Assembly (NCBI GenBank): GCA_002394605.1
Contig: DGUI01000033.1
Span: 70,028 to 134,027 of the forward strand
DNA from: Mageeibacillus sp. UBA4314
GTDB taxonomy: Bacteria > Bacillota > Clostridia > Saccharofermentanales > Saccharofermentanaceae
Direction: 5' to 3'
Length of the DNA: 64,000 nucleotides
The notes below the pieces were generated by a model that saw only the letters and a list, made by a program, of their open reading frames with translations, did no database searches and was not told the DNA's origin. Made by a program: the position numbers and the translations under genes. Below, one piece after another: positions 24,975-32,781 of this stretch (position 1 is the stretch's first letter; each line of letters opens with the position of its first letter).

Positions 24975-25115
24975 ATGAGTGACAAGGTATTTATCAGACT
25001 GCTCATTATAATTGCTCTTATCGGTGTGCTCGCCACTTGTGCACATATGTATTACATCATCACGAGTTATCCTCATTCATCGATCATCTACCTGATCTCA
25101 AAGGAGATCTGGTAA
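24975..25115 (+). CDS. Very small membrane protein, unknown
   Basis: 46 residues, below normal ORF cutoffs: MSDKVFIRLLIIIALIGVL then TCAHMYYIITSYPHSSIIYLISKEIW. One membrane helix (about 7-25) and an amphipathic tail. ATG 24975 lies 6 bases after the preceding stop; its TAA shares a base with the ATG of the PstS-like gene (TAATG), a translational-coupling arrangement that argues that it is real. Confidence 0.6.
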   Translation: MSDKVFIRLLIIIALIGVLATCAHMYYIITSYPHSSIIYLISKEIW

Positions 25116-26098
25116 TGAAGAGAGTTTGTGTTCTGGCGTTAGTCGCCCTGTTTTTTGTTGCGGTCAATCTTGGACTGTATTTCTTTATAACCAGGCGTCT
25201 GGGTAATAACTTCAGCGGCGTGTCCCAGGCTAAGATGATAGATGTAGCCAGGTACCTGCCTTTCGAAGAGGGGTCAGAATTAGCACGGACAGGATCGTCA
25301 TTGAAGTTTGACAAGGACGATGACCTCCCGGTCTTGGACGGCGCTGCGGCACTCGTTCCGATATACGCCTCTGTCATCGACCAGTGCTATCCTGAAGGCT
25401 GCGTGACTTATGAGGGCGGCGTGTTCTCTGATGATAATTACTATGGTGAGAATTTTGCCGCTGACAGTGCGATGAAGTATCAGAATACCATAAGAGGCTT
25501 TGATTCTCTTGTTGACGGCGGTGTCGACCTGTTCTTTACGGCTCATCCGTCACAGGCGCAAATGGATTCCGCTGCTCAGAAGGGCGTGGAACTCGAGATA
25601 GTACCGGTCGGCAAGGAGGCATTTGTGTTCTTTGTTAATTCGCACAATCCGGTCAAAGGGCTGACCGTCGACCAGATAAGGGGCATCTACAGGGGGCAGA
25701 TCACGAACTGGAAAGAAGTTGGAGGGATCGATTCGCTTATCTATCCCATTACAAGGATCAAGGACTCGGGAAGCCAGACAATGATGGAAGCATTCATGAA
25801 GAATGACATGATCGAGCAAAAACCATACTTCTCGATATTCGGCAAATCCATCGGATATTCGTTCAGATACTATCTTAACGGCATGGTAGGGGACGATGGG
25901 GTCAGGATGCTGGAGGTGAACGGAGTATATCCCGACGCGGATAATATCCGTAACGGCACATATCCCATAACTGCCGATTTCTACGTTGTCTACCGCAAAG
26001 ATAATGCGAACCCGAACATAAAGAGACTTGTGGACTGGCTGTTGTCTGACGAGGGCCAGAGGCTGATCGAAGCAACAGGGTATGTAGGAGTATCCTGA
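25115..26098 (+). CDS. PstS-like phosphate/ligand-binding protein, membrane-anchored
   Basis: 327 residues. One N-terminal uncleaved-looking helix (about 5-25) without lipobox, then a periplasmic-binding-protein fold of the PstS type: GVDLFFTAHPSQAQ, VPVGKEAFVFFVNSHNPVKGLTVDQIRGIYRGQITNWKEVGG, DSGSQTMMEAFM. These motifs bind oxyanions such as phosphate in PstS. No pst permease genes are nearby, so it may act as a sensor for the two-component system or in phosphate signalling. ATG 25115 follows aaaggagatctgg and overlaps the previous stop. Confidence 0.8.
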   Translation: MKRVCVLALVALFFVAVNLGLYFFITRRLGNNFSGVSQAKMIDVARYLPFEEGSELARTGSSLKFDKDDDLPVLDGAAALVPIYASVIDQCYPEGCVTYEGGVFSDDNYYGENFAADSAMKYQNTIRGFDSLVDGGVDLFFTAHPSQAQMDSAAQKGVELEIVPVGKEAFVFFVNSHNPVKGLTVDQIRGIYRGQITNWKEVGGIDSLIYPITRIKDSGSQTMMEAFMKNDMIEQKPYFSIFGKSIGYSFRYYLNGMVGDDGVRMLEVNGVYPDADNIRNGTYPITADFYVVYRKDNANPNIKRLVDWLLSDEGQRLIEATGYVGVS

Positions 26099-26127
26099 TT
26101 GACAAAACCCCGTCTATTTCTTATAAT
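26099..26127 (+). promoter_or_regulatory. Promoter of tRNA-Leu
   Basis: Consensus TTGACA (26099-26104), 17-base spacer, TATAAT (26122-26127); expected start about 6 bases before the mature tRNA end. Confidence 0.85.
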
Positions 26128-26139
26128 TCTCTTTGCTAC

Positions 26140-26224
26140 GCGGCTGTGGCGGAATGGCAGACGCAGCAGACTCAAAATCTGCCGACCTAAAATCGTGTGG
26201 GTTCAAGTCCCACCAGCCGCACCA
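26140..26224 (+). tRNA. tRNA-Leu (anticodon CAA)
   Basis: 85 bases with encoded CCA. Acceptor stem gcggctg/cagccgc, anticodon stem gcaga/tctgc with loop ctcaaaa (anticodon CAA), a short extra arm and T-arm gtggg-ttcaagt-cccac. Type II tRNA as expected for leucine. An IS3 remnant and the AT-richer island begin directly after its 3' end. Confidence 0.97.
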
Positions 26225-26234
26225 AGAACAATTA

Positions 26235-26280
26235 AGTTACCCCCATAAGTTGGACTGTGATGTTACAATTTACGGGGGTA
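26235..26280 (+). repeat. IS3-type terminal segment, copy 3 (left end of the element)
   Basis: Starts agttacccccataagttgg and ends tacgggggta. Same sequence as at 2891 and 3537; here it sits 5 bases before an IS3 orfA start and 10 bases after tRNA-Leu, so it is the left end of an insertion sequence. Confidence 0.65.
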
Positions 26281-26285
26281 CTTTT

Positions 26286-26429
26286 ATGCTTGTTACAAAA
26301 GATATTAAGCTAAAGATTGTGAAAATGCACCTTGAAGAAGGTGTGACATTGAGAGAACTGTCGGAACAATTTCATATACATCCGTCTAAATCAAGTACTA
26401 GGTGGATCTGTATAGGATACGTGTCTTGA
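26286..26429 (+). pseudogene. Truncated IS3-family transposase orfA
   Basis: The first ~37 codons encode LVTKDIKLKIVKMHLEEG and LRELSEQFHIHPSK, the helix-turn-helix start of IS3/IS150 OrfA. The homology then stops and the frame runs into unrelated sequence to a stop at 26429. orfB and the right end are absent. It marks a deletion junction; the agr promoter lies right behind it. Confidence 0.75.
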
Positions 26430-26454
26430 CATAATTCTGAATAGTCACTATTAT
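26426..26454 (+). promoter_or_regulatory. Promoter of the agr-type regulator-kinase operon
   Basis: TTGACA (26426-26431), 17-base spacer, TATTAT (26449-26454); expected start near 26461, 24 bases before ATG 26485. Confidence 0.65.
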
Positions 26455-26484
26455 TTTTAAAGTTTGCTGGAGTTGTTTATAGAG

Positions 26485-27213
26485 ATGTTAAGAATTGCCA
26501 TTTGCGATGATGAGAAAGAATATATTGATATAGAACATCGCTATGTCGATGAATATCTGTCGAATATAGGCATCGAACATGAGATATGCTGTTTTTTATC
26601 CGGTATATCATTCCTTCGAAGCATTGATAAGAACAAGCCTTATGATCTTGCGTTGCTTGATGTTGAGATGAAGGCAGATAACGGAATGGATATTGCAAAG
26701 CAGTTATCTGATATCAGTCCAAATACTAAAGTTGCTTTCGTTTCAGCTCATGCTGATTATGCAACTATGGGGTATCGTGTTAATGCTGTAAGGTATATTC
26801 TTAAATCTTCTTCCCTTGAGATCTATATCAGCGAATGCCTTGATCATGTAATAGGATCGCGTGGATATGACAACCGATGCGTAACTATGGATTTCACATC
26901 CGGAACAAGGACGGTTAATGTTGCGGATATCCTATACTTGGATTCAAGCAAGAATTATGTGAGATTTGTTCTTGCTGACAAAAATGATAAGAACGTTTAC
27001 AAAGTAAGAGGATCGCTGAAGGATATTACAGAAAAGATGCAGGATTACGGATTTGTCTCTGTTAGCTTTCAAAGAAGCGTCAACATAAGTCACGTTATAT
27101 CTGTAGAGAGATACGAAGCTGTTATCGATAATGGGGAGAAGATCAGCATATCTCAGTTGAAGTATTTGGATGTGAGAAAAGCATATCTGCTATATAAAGG
27201 GCGTAAATTATGA
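26485..27213 (+). CDS. agrA: LytTR-family response regulator (AgrA-like)
   Basis: 242 residues. Receiver domain with ICDDEKEY and phospho-acceptor Asp59 (ALLDVEM), switch Ser in AFVSAHAD, Lys in RYILKSS; C-terminal LytTR DNA-binding domain (about 140-242: DILYLDSSKNYVRFV, FQRSVNISHVISVERYEAV). Equivalent to AgrA of staphylococcal quorum sensing, which binds paired direct repeats. A matching operator is present upstream of agrB (28511-28548). ATG 26485 was preferred to a TTG at 26464; the ribosome site (ggag) is 12 bases away and suboptimal. The stop overlaps the kinase start by 4 bases. Confidence 0.88.
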   Translation: MLRIAICDDEKEYIDIEHRYVDEYLSNIGIEHEICCFLSGISFLRSIDKNKPYDLALLDVEMKADNGMDIAKQLSDISPNTKVAFVSAHADYATMGYRVNAVRYILKSSSLEIYISECLDHVIGSRGYDNRCVTMDFTSGTRTVNVADILYLDSSKNYVRFVLADKNDKNVYKVRGSLKDITEKMQDYGFVSVSFQRSVNISHVISVERYEAVIDNGEKISISQLKYLDVRKAYLLYKGRKL

Positions 27214-28499
27214 TGAGTCAAGTTTTGACGATAATTAATGTAGTAAACACGGTAGTGCTTAGTCTTATTTTTGTAAGATGTATCTTCTGTAAGGTTAAGA
27301 TCACAACCATGAATTTCCTGTTCTCTTGTTGTGTTTGCGTATTACTCTCCATCATAACTCTTGTTGCTGATGACAAGATCTATATTAAGCTTCCTCTTAA
27401 CTACATAGTTTTTGTGTTGTTTTACTATCTGGGTTTCAAGATCCCTCTCAAGCGGAGCTTGATAATAAATGCTCTATACTTTGCAATGAATGCATCTCTT
27501 GAACTAGTGGGATTGATAGTGCTGCAGCAATTTACAAATCTTGTGGAATACAGCAATATTGTTAATTCAAACGGTTCGTTTTTGGCAGAACTGATCTGTC
27601 AGTTGGTATTCTTGATCTTTACCATAATTATTGGTGCTTTCAGAAAGCAAAACGATGATTCTCGATCTGGTGTCAAAGGATGGGTAGTTTTTCTGTTTTT
27701 CCCCGTCTTAACCGTGGTTATAGCATTTATGATGATCTACGGAGTGTCAGTAGATCTGTTGAATACGCTGTTTAACAGATTGATAATCCTGTCTATAGCT
27801 ATGTTTATCCTTAATGTGTTGCTCTTCTTTTTGTTGGACAATATGATCGAACGTGAGCGAGACATGCATGACAAACAACTCCTTATCGAGCAGGCCGCAC
27901 ATATTAATAGAATGTATCAGTCTCTCACGGCTGAACGAGAAAAACAGAAAGCCCAGGTCCACGATAATCTGAATCATCTGAACGTAATCCTTAATCTGGC
28001 ACAGGAGGGAAACAAAGAAAAAGAAATTGAATACCTGAATGGACTTATCGGAAAAGAAACTAATATAATCGATATTATTGATACCGGGAATCCTATCATT
28101 AATGCTGTATTAAATATCAAGTATAAAGAAGCTCAAGATAAAGGAGTGGTATTTCCGATAGTTGCTGACAATCTGACTGGTCTTCCGGTAAAGGATAGCG
28201 ATCTCGTTATCATTTTGAGCAATATTATTGATAATGCTTTTGAGGCAGTGGATCCGCTTGAGAATAAGAAGGTAATTTTAAAGATCGTAAGATCCGAAGA
28301 CTCGCTTTTAATAGATTCTTCAAATCCGTATTTAGGCGATTTGAATATTGAAAAGAAGCATTTTACAACAAAAAGTGACAAAAACAACCACGGATTTGGT
28401 TTGGAGAATATTCGTCATGCCGTTGAAGAGAACAAAGGAGAATGCTACGTTGATAATCGTGATAACGAGTTTCATATAACGATATGTATACCATTATAA
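27210..28499 (+). CDS. agrC: GHKL-type sensor histidine kinase (AgrC-like)
   Basis: 429 residues. Six or seven N-terminal helices (about 5-215) form the peptide-sensing membrane domain. A coiled segment and the phospho-acceptor motif AQVHDNLNHLNVI follow (His251, equivalent to the HDxxNHL motif of AgrC), then a GHKL ATPase domain: N-box LSNIIDNAFEAVD and G-box NNHGFGLENIRHAV. Expected to detect the cyclic peptide made by AgrB/AgrD encoded next and phosphorylate the LytTR regulator. ATGA overlap with agrA. An alternative start three bases later (27213) is equivalent. Confidence 0.9.
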   Translation: MMSQVLTIINVVNTVVLSLIFVRCIFCKVKITTMNFLFSCCVCVLLSIITLVADDKIYIKLPLNYIVFVLFYYLGFKIPLKRSLIINALYFAMNASLELVGLIVLQQFTNLVEYSNIVNSNGSFLAELICQLVFLIFTIIIGAFRKQNDDSRSGVKGWVVFLFFPVLTVVIAFMMIYGVSVDLLNTLFNRLIILSIAMFILNVLLFFLLDNMIERERDMHDKQLLIEQAAHINRMYQSLTAEREKQKAQVHDNLNHLNVILNLAQEGNKEKEIEYLNGLIGKETNIIDIIDTGNPIINAVLNIKYKEAQDKGVVFPIVADNLTGLPVKDSDLVIILSNIIDNAFEAVDPLENKKVILKIVRSEDSLLIDSSNPYLGDLNIEKKHFTTKSDKNNHGFGLENIRHAVEENKGECYVDNRDNEFHITICIPL

Positions 28500-28510
28500 C
28501 GGTAAAATTC

Positions 28511-28548
28511 TAGACTATCCCACAATTTCTTTAGACTATCCCACAATT
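28511..28548 (+). promoter_or_regulatory. Tandem LytTR operator
   Basis: Two identical 17-base direct repeats tagactatcccacaatt at 28511-28527 and 28532-28548, period 21 bases (two helical turns). This is the geometry of AgrA/LytTR binding sites and it ends 12 bases before the -35 of agrB. Confidence 0.8.
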
Positions 28549-28560
28549 GTCCCTGAGCTA

Positions 28561-28588
28561 TTGAAACGAGTTCTCCAATAGCTATAAT
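28561..28588 (+). promoter_or_regulatory. Promoter of agrBD
   Basis: TTGAAA (28561-28566), 16-base spacer, TATAAT (28583-28588). Short spacing and weak -35 are typical of activator-dependent promoters; the activator site is immediately upstream. Confidence 0.7.
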
Positions 28589-28611
28589 GCCATTTAAGGG
28601 GGGAGATATAG

Positions 28612-29208
28612 ATGGAACAGTTATCTATATGCATTGTGAATCGAATGGCGTCAAGAGGGGTAATCTTAGAGGAAGATAAACAATTTTACTGTTATTCTGT
28701 TCAGACCTTGCTTGAGAAAGCAATATGTTTATCTTTAATCTTTGTTTTATCGCTGTATTTTCACATAGTATTTCAAGTAGCTACATTTCTAGTTATTTTT
28801 ACTACCATTAGAAGATTCTCTGATGGATATCATTGCGAGACAGCATATGGATGTCTGTTTGCATCAGTGTTACTCTGTCTTTCTACACCACAATTTGTTG
28901 ATCTGATTGATGATAATTGTGCAATCCGGCTAGCTGGAGTGGCTGTGGCAGTGATTGTTTTGTGCATAATAGCGAACAGTGACAATCCCAATCTGAATCT
29001 GACAAGAGAGGAATTGTACCACCTTAAAAGAAAATCACGTATTACAGTTTCTGTAATTGGCGGAATTGTAGTGCTCACTATCCTGTTCTTTCCACATAAT
29101 GAATATGTATCATATATGGCTTTAGGCATTATCTACAATGCGATAAGTCTTTTGATAGCGACAATGATAGAAGGGAGGGAGCGTGACGATGATCAAATCA
29201 GCGATTGA
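28612..29208 (+). CDS. agrB: AgrB-like pheromone-processing membrane protease
   Basis: 198 residues, about five or six helices. The AgrB active-site signature is present: RRFSDGYHCETAYGC with His74 and Cys81 (spacing as His77/Cys84 in Staphylococcus). AgrB cleaves the C-terminal tail of AgrD, forms the thiolactone and helps export. Strong aaggggggag ribosome site. The 3' end overlaps agrD by 20 bases. A 5'-truncated duplicate lies at 35678-36038. Confidence 0.93.
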   Translation: MEQLSICIVNRMASRGVILEEDKQFYCYSVQTLLEKAICLSLIFVLSLYFHIVFQVATFLVIFTTIRRFSDGYHCETAYGCLFASVLLCLSTPQFVDLIDDNCAIRLAGVAVAVIVLCIIANSDNPNLNLTREELYHLKRKSRITVSVIGGIVVLTILFFPHNEYVSYMALGIIYNAISLLIATMIEGRERDDDQISD

Positions 29209-29338
29209 AAGTGCTGTTCTCAAGGGAATCGAGAGAATCTGTCGTAAAGAGGCAGAAAGTTGTAGTATCTATCCTGATCCACCAATACCTAACTGTCCGA
29301 TCATACTACATCAGCCGAAGAGACCGAAGAAGTCATAA
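29189..29338 (+). CDS. agrD: AgrD-like cyclic peptide pheromone precursor
   Basis: 49 residues, absent from long-ORF lists. Layout fits AgrD: amphipathic N-terminal helix (MIKSAIESAVLKGIERICRK), central segment YPDPPIPN followed by CPIIL, and a charged tail HQPKRPKKS that AgrB would cut. Cys36 to Leu40 would give the canonical five-residue thiolactone ring. Starts inside agrB (20-base overlap) with gggaggg upstream; agrB and agrD are therefore translationally linked. The proline-rich exocyclic part is unusual. A near-identical second copy lies at 36019-36177. Confidence 0.85.
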   Translation: MIKSAIESAVLKGIERICRKEAESCSIYPDPPIPNCPIILHQPKRPKKS

Positions 29339-29363
29339 AAGTATAATAATGGGAGGGATCATC

Positions 29364-29768
29364 ATGAAACGAAGAAAGAGAATAATTGGTGTATTATTAG
29401 CTGCAACAATCGTATCAAGTATGGCGATCAGTGTCAGTGCAACAAAAACTATAGACTATTGGGACATCTATTATATCTACGGCGCACCATCCAGTATAAG
29501 TAATCAATACTCCAATGTGTCTCTGGATTATAACTCTGGCGGATATTATGCAAAAGCCACTTCTTGGAGTAATAACAACTCAAACGGAACATATGTTAAG
29601 ATCACTTCTGATTGTTCAATGACTATGCCGAGCAGATCTCTGACCAAGAAGGGATCATGTTCTCCATGGACGATGGGAGGAGTCTACCCTGGCGGAAGGA
29701 TTAAGTTCAAACTGACAGCAAAGAATTCAACATTCTGTGATGCCAACGGGTATATTGAATACGATTGA
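29364..29768 (+). CDS. Small secreted protein of unknown function
   Basis: 134 residues. Sec signal peptide MKRRKRIIGVLLAATIVSSM...SVSA (cleavage about residue 27). The mature part (~107 aa) is rich in Ser, Asn, Tyr, Gly with predicted beta strands and three Cys. gggagg precedes ATG 29364; upstream in-frame codons overlap agrD in another frame and are rejected. It directly follows agrD (25-base gap) and probably is the main agr-controlled product. Could be a surface or antagonistic protein; no family recognised. A similar-layout protein follows the second agrD (36406). Confidence 0.72.
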   Translation: MKRRKRIIGVLLAATIVSSMAISVSATKTIDYWDIYYIYGAPSSISNQYSNVSLDYNSGGYYAKATSWSNNNSNGTYVKITSDCSMTMPSRSLTKKGSCSPWTMGGVYPGGRIKFKLTAKNSTFCDANGYIEYD

Positions 29769-29774
29769 TAGACT

Positions 29775-31106
29775 ATGAAACGAAGACTATCGTTACTAAT
29801 GATGCTTATCATAATGGCAATGGTTATCACATCGTGCCATTCTGATATTAATGAAGCTTTGTCAGGTGGAAAATACACTGATCCGGAACTATCCCAAATC
29901 GATGGTTCCGAACCAGTTATTGCTAATCCTGAGGATAACGATCTGCTGTCTGACAGAATGCCTATAAGCAAAGTCAGAGAGAATTATTCATCAGATCAGG
30001 ATATACTCAGACAGAAGAGTTATACAAACATAAGATTTGACAATTGTTCATTCAAAGATCTACCTGTATTTGACAGCGTGGATGTGCTTATGCAGGGAAG
30101 AGTGTCAATTACAGCAGAAGAAAGCCTGGGATATGTCAAAGAATGGCTTGAAATGAATGACCTGACCGTCGATTTGGATAAGGAACTCCGTGCTGCACTA
30201 AGCGACGAATATCCCCGGGACGAGAGCAAGGAGTTCCCTTATTCCTATACTGCTGTTATGGATCATTATCCCAATTTCAGTAATGGAAACGGATTCTTCA
30301 TATCATGTAAAGACTGTCATATTCAGATGATGACGAAGTTGATATATTCGGCCAGTAATGGAGTTATAAACAAATATGCTTTTTCTGACTCAAGCAGGTC
30401 GGATTTCGACGCAATGGGAGTGCATTTCGATTTTGATAACATCATAGCTGAAGGTTTTGTGTCTGAACACGGTTCGGATACATATACACTTTTAGACGGT
30501 ACTATGAGGCTGGATCAGATCGCAGACAATCTGATTGAAGAAATAACAAAGACAGAAAGCATTGTTGGTATCGACGATAAACTGTCGTATGATACCGAGA
30601 GATTCTATGTTTGCAAGACTGGCGATGTCGATCAGGTTTGCCTTACACTGAGAAGAGTGTATAACGGAATTCCCTTCGCCTATTCCTATGACGATGAACA
30701 TATTACAGATGGGGGAGACCAGAGAGGATATTCCGAATATGCCGATGGGGGACACATGTACACAATAGATGGCCATTTGGATGCCTTTGTTGCACACGGA
30801 TTCCCTCAATCTTATGAATCAAAGTACGGTCAGCAGACCGATATTATCTCCGTGGCAAGAGCAGGAGACATATTATCAGAATATCTGTCTGATAAGGTAG
30901 ATCTTGATATCCGTGATTCTGAAATCCTGTATTTTCCACTCAAGAAACGTGATATCAACGGTTTTGAGACGGATCAGACTATTATCCACCCGTGCTGGAT
31001 GTTTGATGGCAATAATGCTTCTGACGGCAAGAATATGCGTTGCTTCGTTGATTGCCTTACTGGAGAAGTATTCTACTATGTATATATGAATGTCGAACCG
31101 GAATAA
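29775..31106 (+). CDS. Lipoprotein of unknown function
   Basis: 443 residues with signal peptide and lipobox VITSC (Cys21). The rest is a soluble extracytoplasmic domain with no motif I recognise; the C-terminal half has a repeated YDDEH/YADGGH pattern reminiscent of two-domain lipoproteins that go with ABC transporters (YycH/PepSY-like folds), but this is only an impression. Begins 6 bases after the small secreted protein and ends 39 bases before an ABC permease, so the set is likely one operon. Confidence 0.7.
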   Translation: MKRRLSLLMMLIIMAMVITSCHSDINEALSGGKYTDPELSQIDGSEPVIANPEDNDLLSDRMPISKVRENYSSDQDILRQKSYTNIRFDNCSFKDLPVFDSVDVLMQGRVSITAEESLGYVKEWLEMNDLTVDLDKELRAALSDEYPRDESKEFPYSYTAVMDHYPNFSNGNGFFISCKDCHIQMMTKLIYSASNGVINKYAFSDSSRSDFDAMGVHFDFDNIIAEGFVSEHGSDTYTLLDGTMRLDQIADNLIEEITKTESIVGIDDKLSYDTERFYVCKTGDVDQVCLTLRRVYNGIPFAYSYDDEHITDGGDQRGYSEYADGGHMYTIDGHLDAFVAHGFPQSYESKYGQQTDIISVARAGDILSEYLSDKVDLDIRDSEILYFPLKKRDINGFETDQTIIHPCWMFDGNNASDGKNMRCFVDCLTGEVFYYVYMNVEPE

Positions 31107-31145
31107 GAGATAGCTTCAATTAACTGCAATAAAGAACCAAGAACA

Positions 31146-31973
31146 ATGATTAGAAACATATACATTGAATTAAGAAAAAACCTTTATATCCCTATCTACT
31201 TGATATCAAGTATATTAGTAGCTGTTGTATGCTTGTTATCAACAGGGTATGAGAGTTTTAACGGAACAAAATATACTGTCGCAGAGATGGTTCTCTTTGC
31301 CGACAGGGCACTCTTACAGTCTAAAGAAGAGCTTGACAGGTACAGTATCTGGTATTACGGGCTCTCCAATTACGGAACTCTCCTGTTTCCTCTTCTTATA
31401 GGTCTGGGATTTATGTATATGATCTCAACGGAGCGGAAGAACGGCACTAACAGGTTTATTCTCATCAGAAGCAATGTATTCAGGTATTGCATCTCAAAAA
31501 CCTTGTCAGCAGTGCTGTCATCGGGGATTATACTTCTGACGGGATATCTGTTGTACGGGATTATCGTCTTCTGTAAATTTCCTGCACCTGTCGATTTTGC
31601 TGAGACTTATGAAATGAGTGAATCATTTGCCGTATTTACAAGGTGTCTGAGAGTATTCGGATATGGAGCATATCTTGCTGTCATACCAGTATCTGTATCC
31701 GTGATTTTCAATGATAAGTATGTACTAATGTGTCTGCCGTTGATAATCAAATATATCCTGGATCAATTATCCCTTAAGATCATGATGACAATGTCAGAAG
31801 GAGGGGGAATGAAGATCGCTTCGATCATTAATTCACTCTCCATGGAACGTATAGTTACAGAGCGTGACGGCTTCTCTATTACAAATATGGTGTTTTATAT
31901 AGGCGTCATTGCAGTATTAACGTTCATCATGGAGATCATAGTAAAAGGACGTGACGGATATGGGCTTGATTAG
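31146..31973 (+). CDS. ABC-type permease, immunity-like (first)
   Basis: 275 residues, six helices, begins MIRNIYIELRKNLYIPIYLISSILVAVVCLLS. Resembles ABC-2 permeases of lantibiotic-immunity type (LanE/LanG): short, no large loops. Ends GRDGYGLD with the next permease starting within its last codons. Partner ATPase is 32778-33419. Confidence 0.75.
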   Translation: MIRNIYIELRKNLYIPIYLISSILVAVVCLLSTGYESFNGTKYTVAEMVLFADRALLQSKEELDRYSIWYYGLSNYGTLLFPLLIGLGFMYMISTERKNGTNRFILIRSNVFRYCISKTLSAVLSSGIILLTGYLLYGIIVFCKFPAPVDFAETYEMSESFAVFTRCLRVFGYGAYLAVIPVSVSVIFNDKYVLMCLPLIIKYILDQLSLKIMMTMSEGGGMKIASIINSLSMERIVTERDGFSITNMVFYIGVIAVLTFIMEIIVKGRDGYGLD

Positions 31974-32781
31974 GATGGCATTGGCGGAATTATCCGGACT
32001 ACTAAGGAGCACAAAAGTGCTTATCCTTTGCCTGTTCCTGATCTTTGTAAACATCCAGGTTATTGATCCGTTACATGGTGTATCACGGGACATGAACGGA
32101 AATCTGTCTATATTGGAGCCGTTTATAGCTATATCCAATTCAGGAATAATCCTTCTTGTGCTTCCGTTATTGTATATAGTTATGATGGCTGATTATCCTC
32201 GTGAGGGTGGCGTTCAATATTTTGTCAGGGTAAGGAGCAGTCTGAGGGCGTGGATAACAGAACAGATATTATTCAGTTTCTTTGCTTCGGTTATAGTTGT
32301 AACTGTTGTTGTATTGGGATCGATGCTCTTATCAGCCGGGTTTGTTGACCTCTCCCCAAGATACAGTGATGCCCTTATGAGATATTCCGAAGTGTTCCCG
32401 GAGAAAGCAGGCGGATACATAGACAGTCTGTTCCCGGCACAGTTCTATAACCAGACAACTGCTGTCGGTTCGTTCTTATACTCTGTGTCGGTCTGGATAT
32501 TGTTCTACAATATGCTGAGCCTGATCAATATTACCATGTCATTCTATTTGCATAAGATCGCAGGGATCATTATCAACTGTGTGCTTGTAATTGCAGGTGC
32601 CATATCGTCCAATATTCAGTGGATATTCCCGTTGCCGCATGTTGTCCTTTATATGCATTATGAGGAATATGCTGCAATACCGAAGATATCACCGGCATGG
32701 TCTTATCTGTACTTTATATCATTCAATGTGATCCTGATAATTATATGTTTAGCTTTTGCAAAGAAAGGGAAGAAGATATGA
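31960..32781 (+). CDS. ABC-type permease, immunity-like (second)
   Basis: 273 residues with six helices. ATG 31960 is chosen since aagga ends 10 bases upstream; a GTG at 31951 is too close. Overlaps the previous gene by 14 bases and the ATPase by 4 bases (ATGA). The two permeases presumably form a heterodimer. Function inferred from neighbours: export or removal of a membrane-active compound. Confidence 0.75.
   Translation: MGLIRMALAELSGLLRSTKVLILCLFLIFVNIQVIDPLHGVSRDMNGNLSILEPFIAISNSGIILLVLPLLYIVMMADYPREGGVQYFVRVRSSLRAWITEQILFSFFASVIVVTVVVLGSMLLSAGFVDLSPRYSDALMRYSEVFPEKAGGYIDSLFPAQFYNQTTAVGSFLYSVSVWILFYNMLSLINITMSFYLHKIAGIIINCVLVIAGAISSNIQWIFPLPHVVLYMHYEEYAAIPKISPAWSYLYFISFNVILIIICLAFAKKGKKI

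Noticed and set aside
26477..26698. Minus-strand ORF opposite the LytTR regulator
   Set aside because: Antisense shadow without signals.
29189..29338. Cys25 of AgrD (ESCSIYPD) as the ring cysteine
   Set aside because: AgrB-type rings place Cys four residues before the cleavage site next to the charged tail; Cys36 fits this and Cys25 does not.
29205..29363. N-terminal extension of the small secreted protein gene starting at 29205
   Set aside because: It overlaps agrD in another frame, has basic, unprotein-like sequence, and the true start at 29364 has gggagg and a signal peptide.
31136..31147. accaagaacaat repeated from the tRNA-Leu 3' flank (26221-26232) as a possible attachment site
   Set aside because: Only 12 bases, includes just the CCA end and not the T-arm, and lies in the middle of an operon; chance match is likely.
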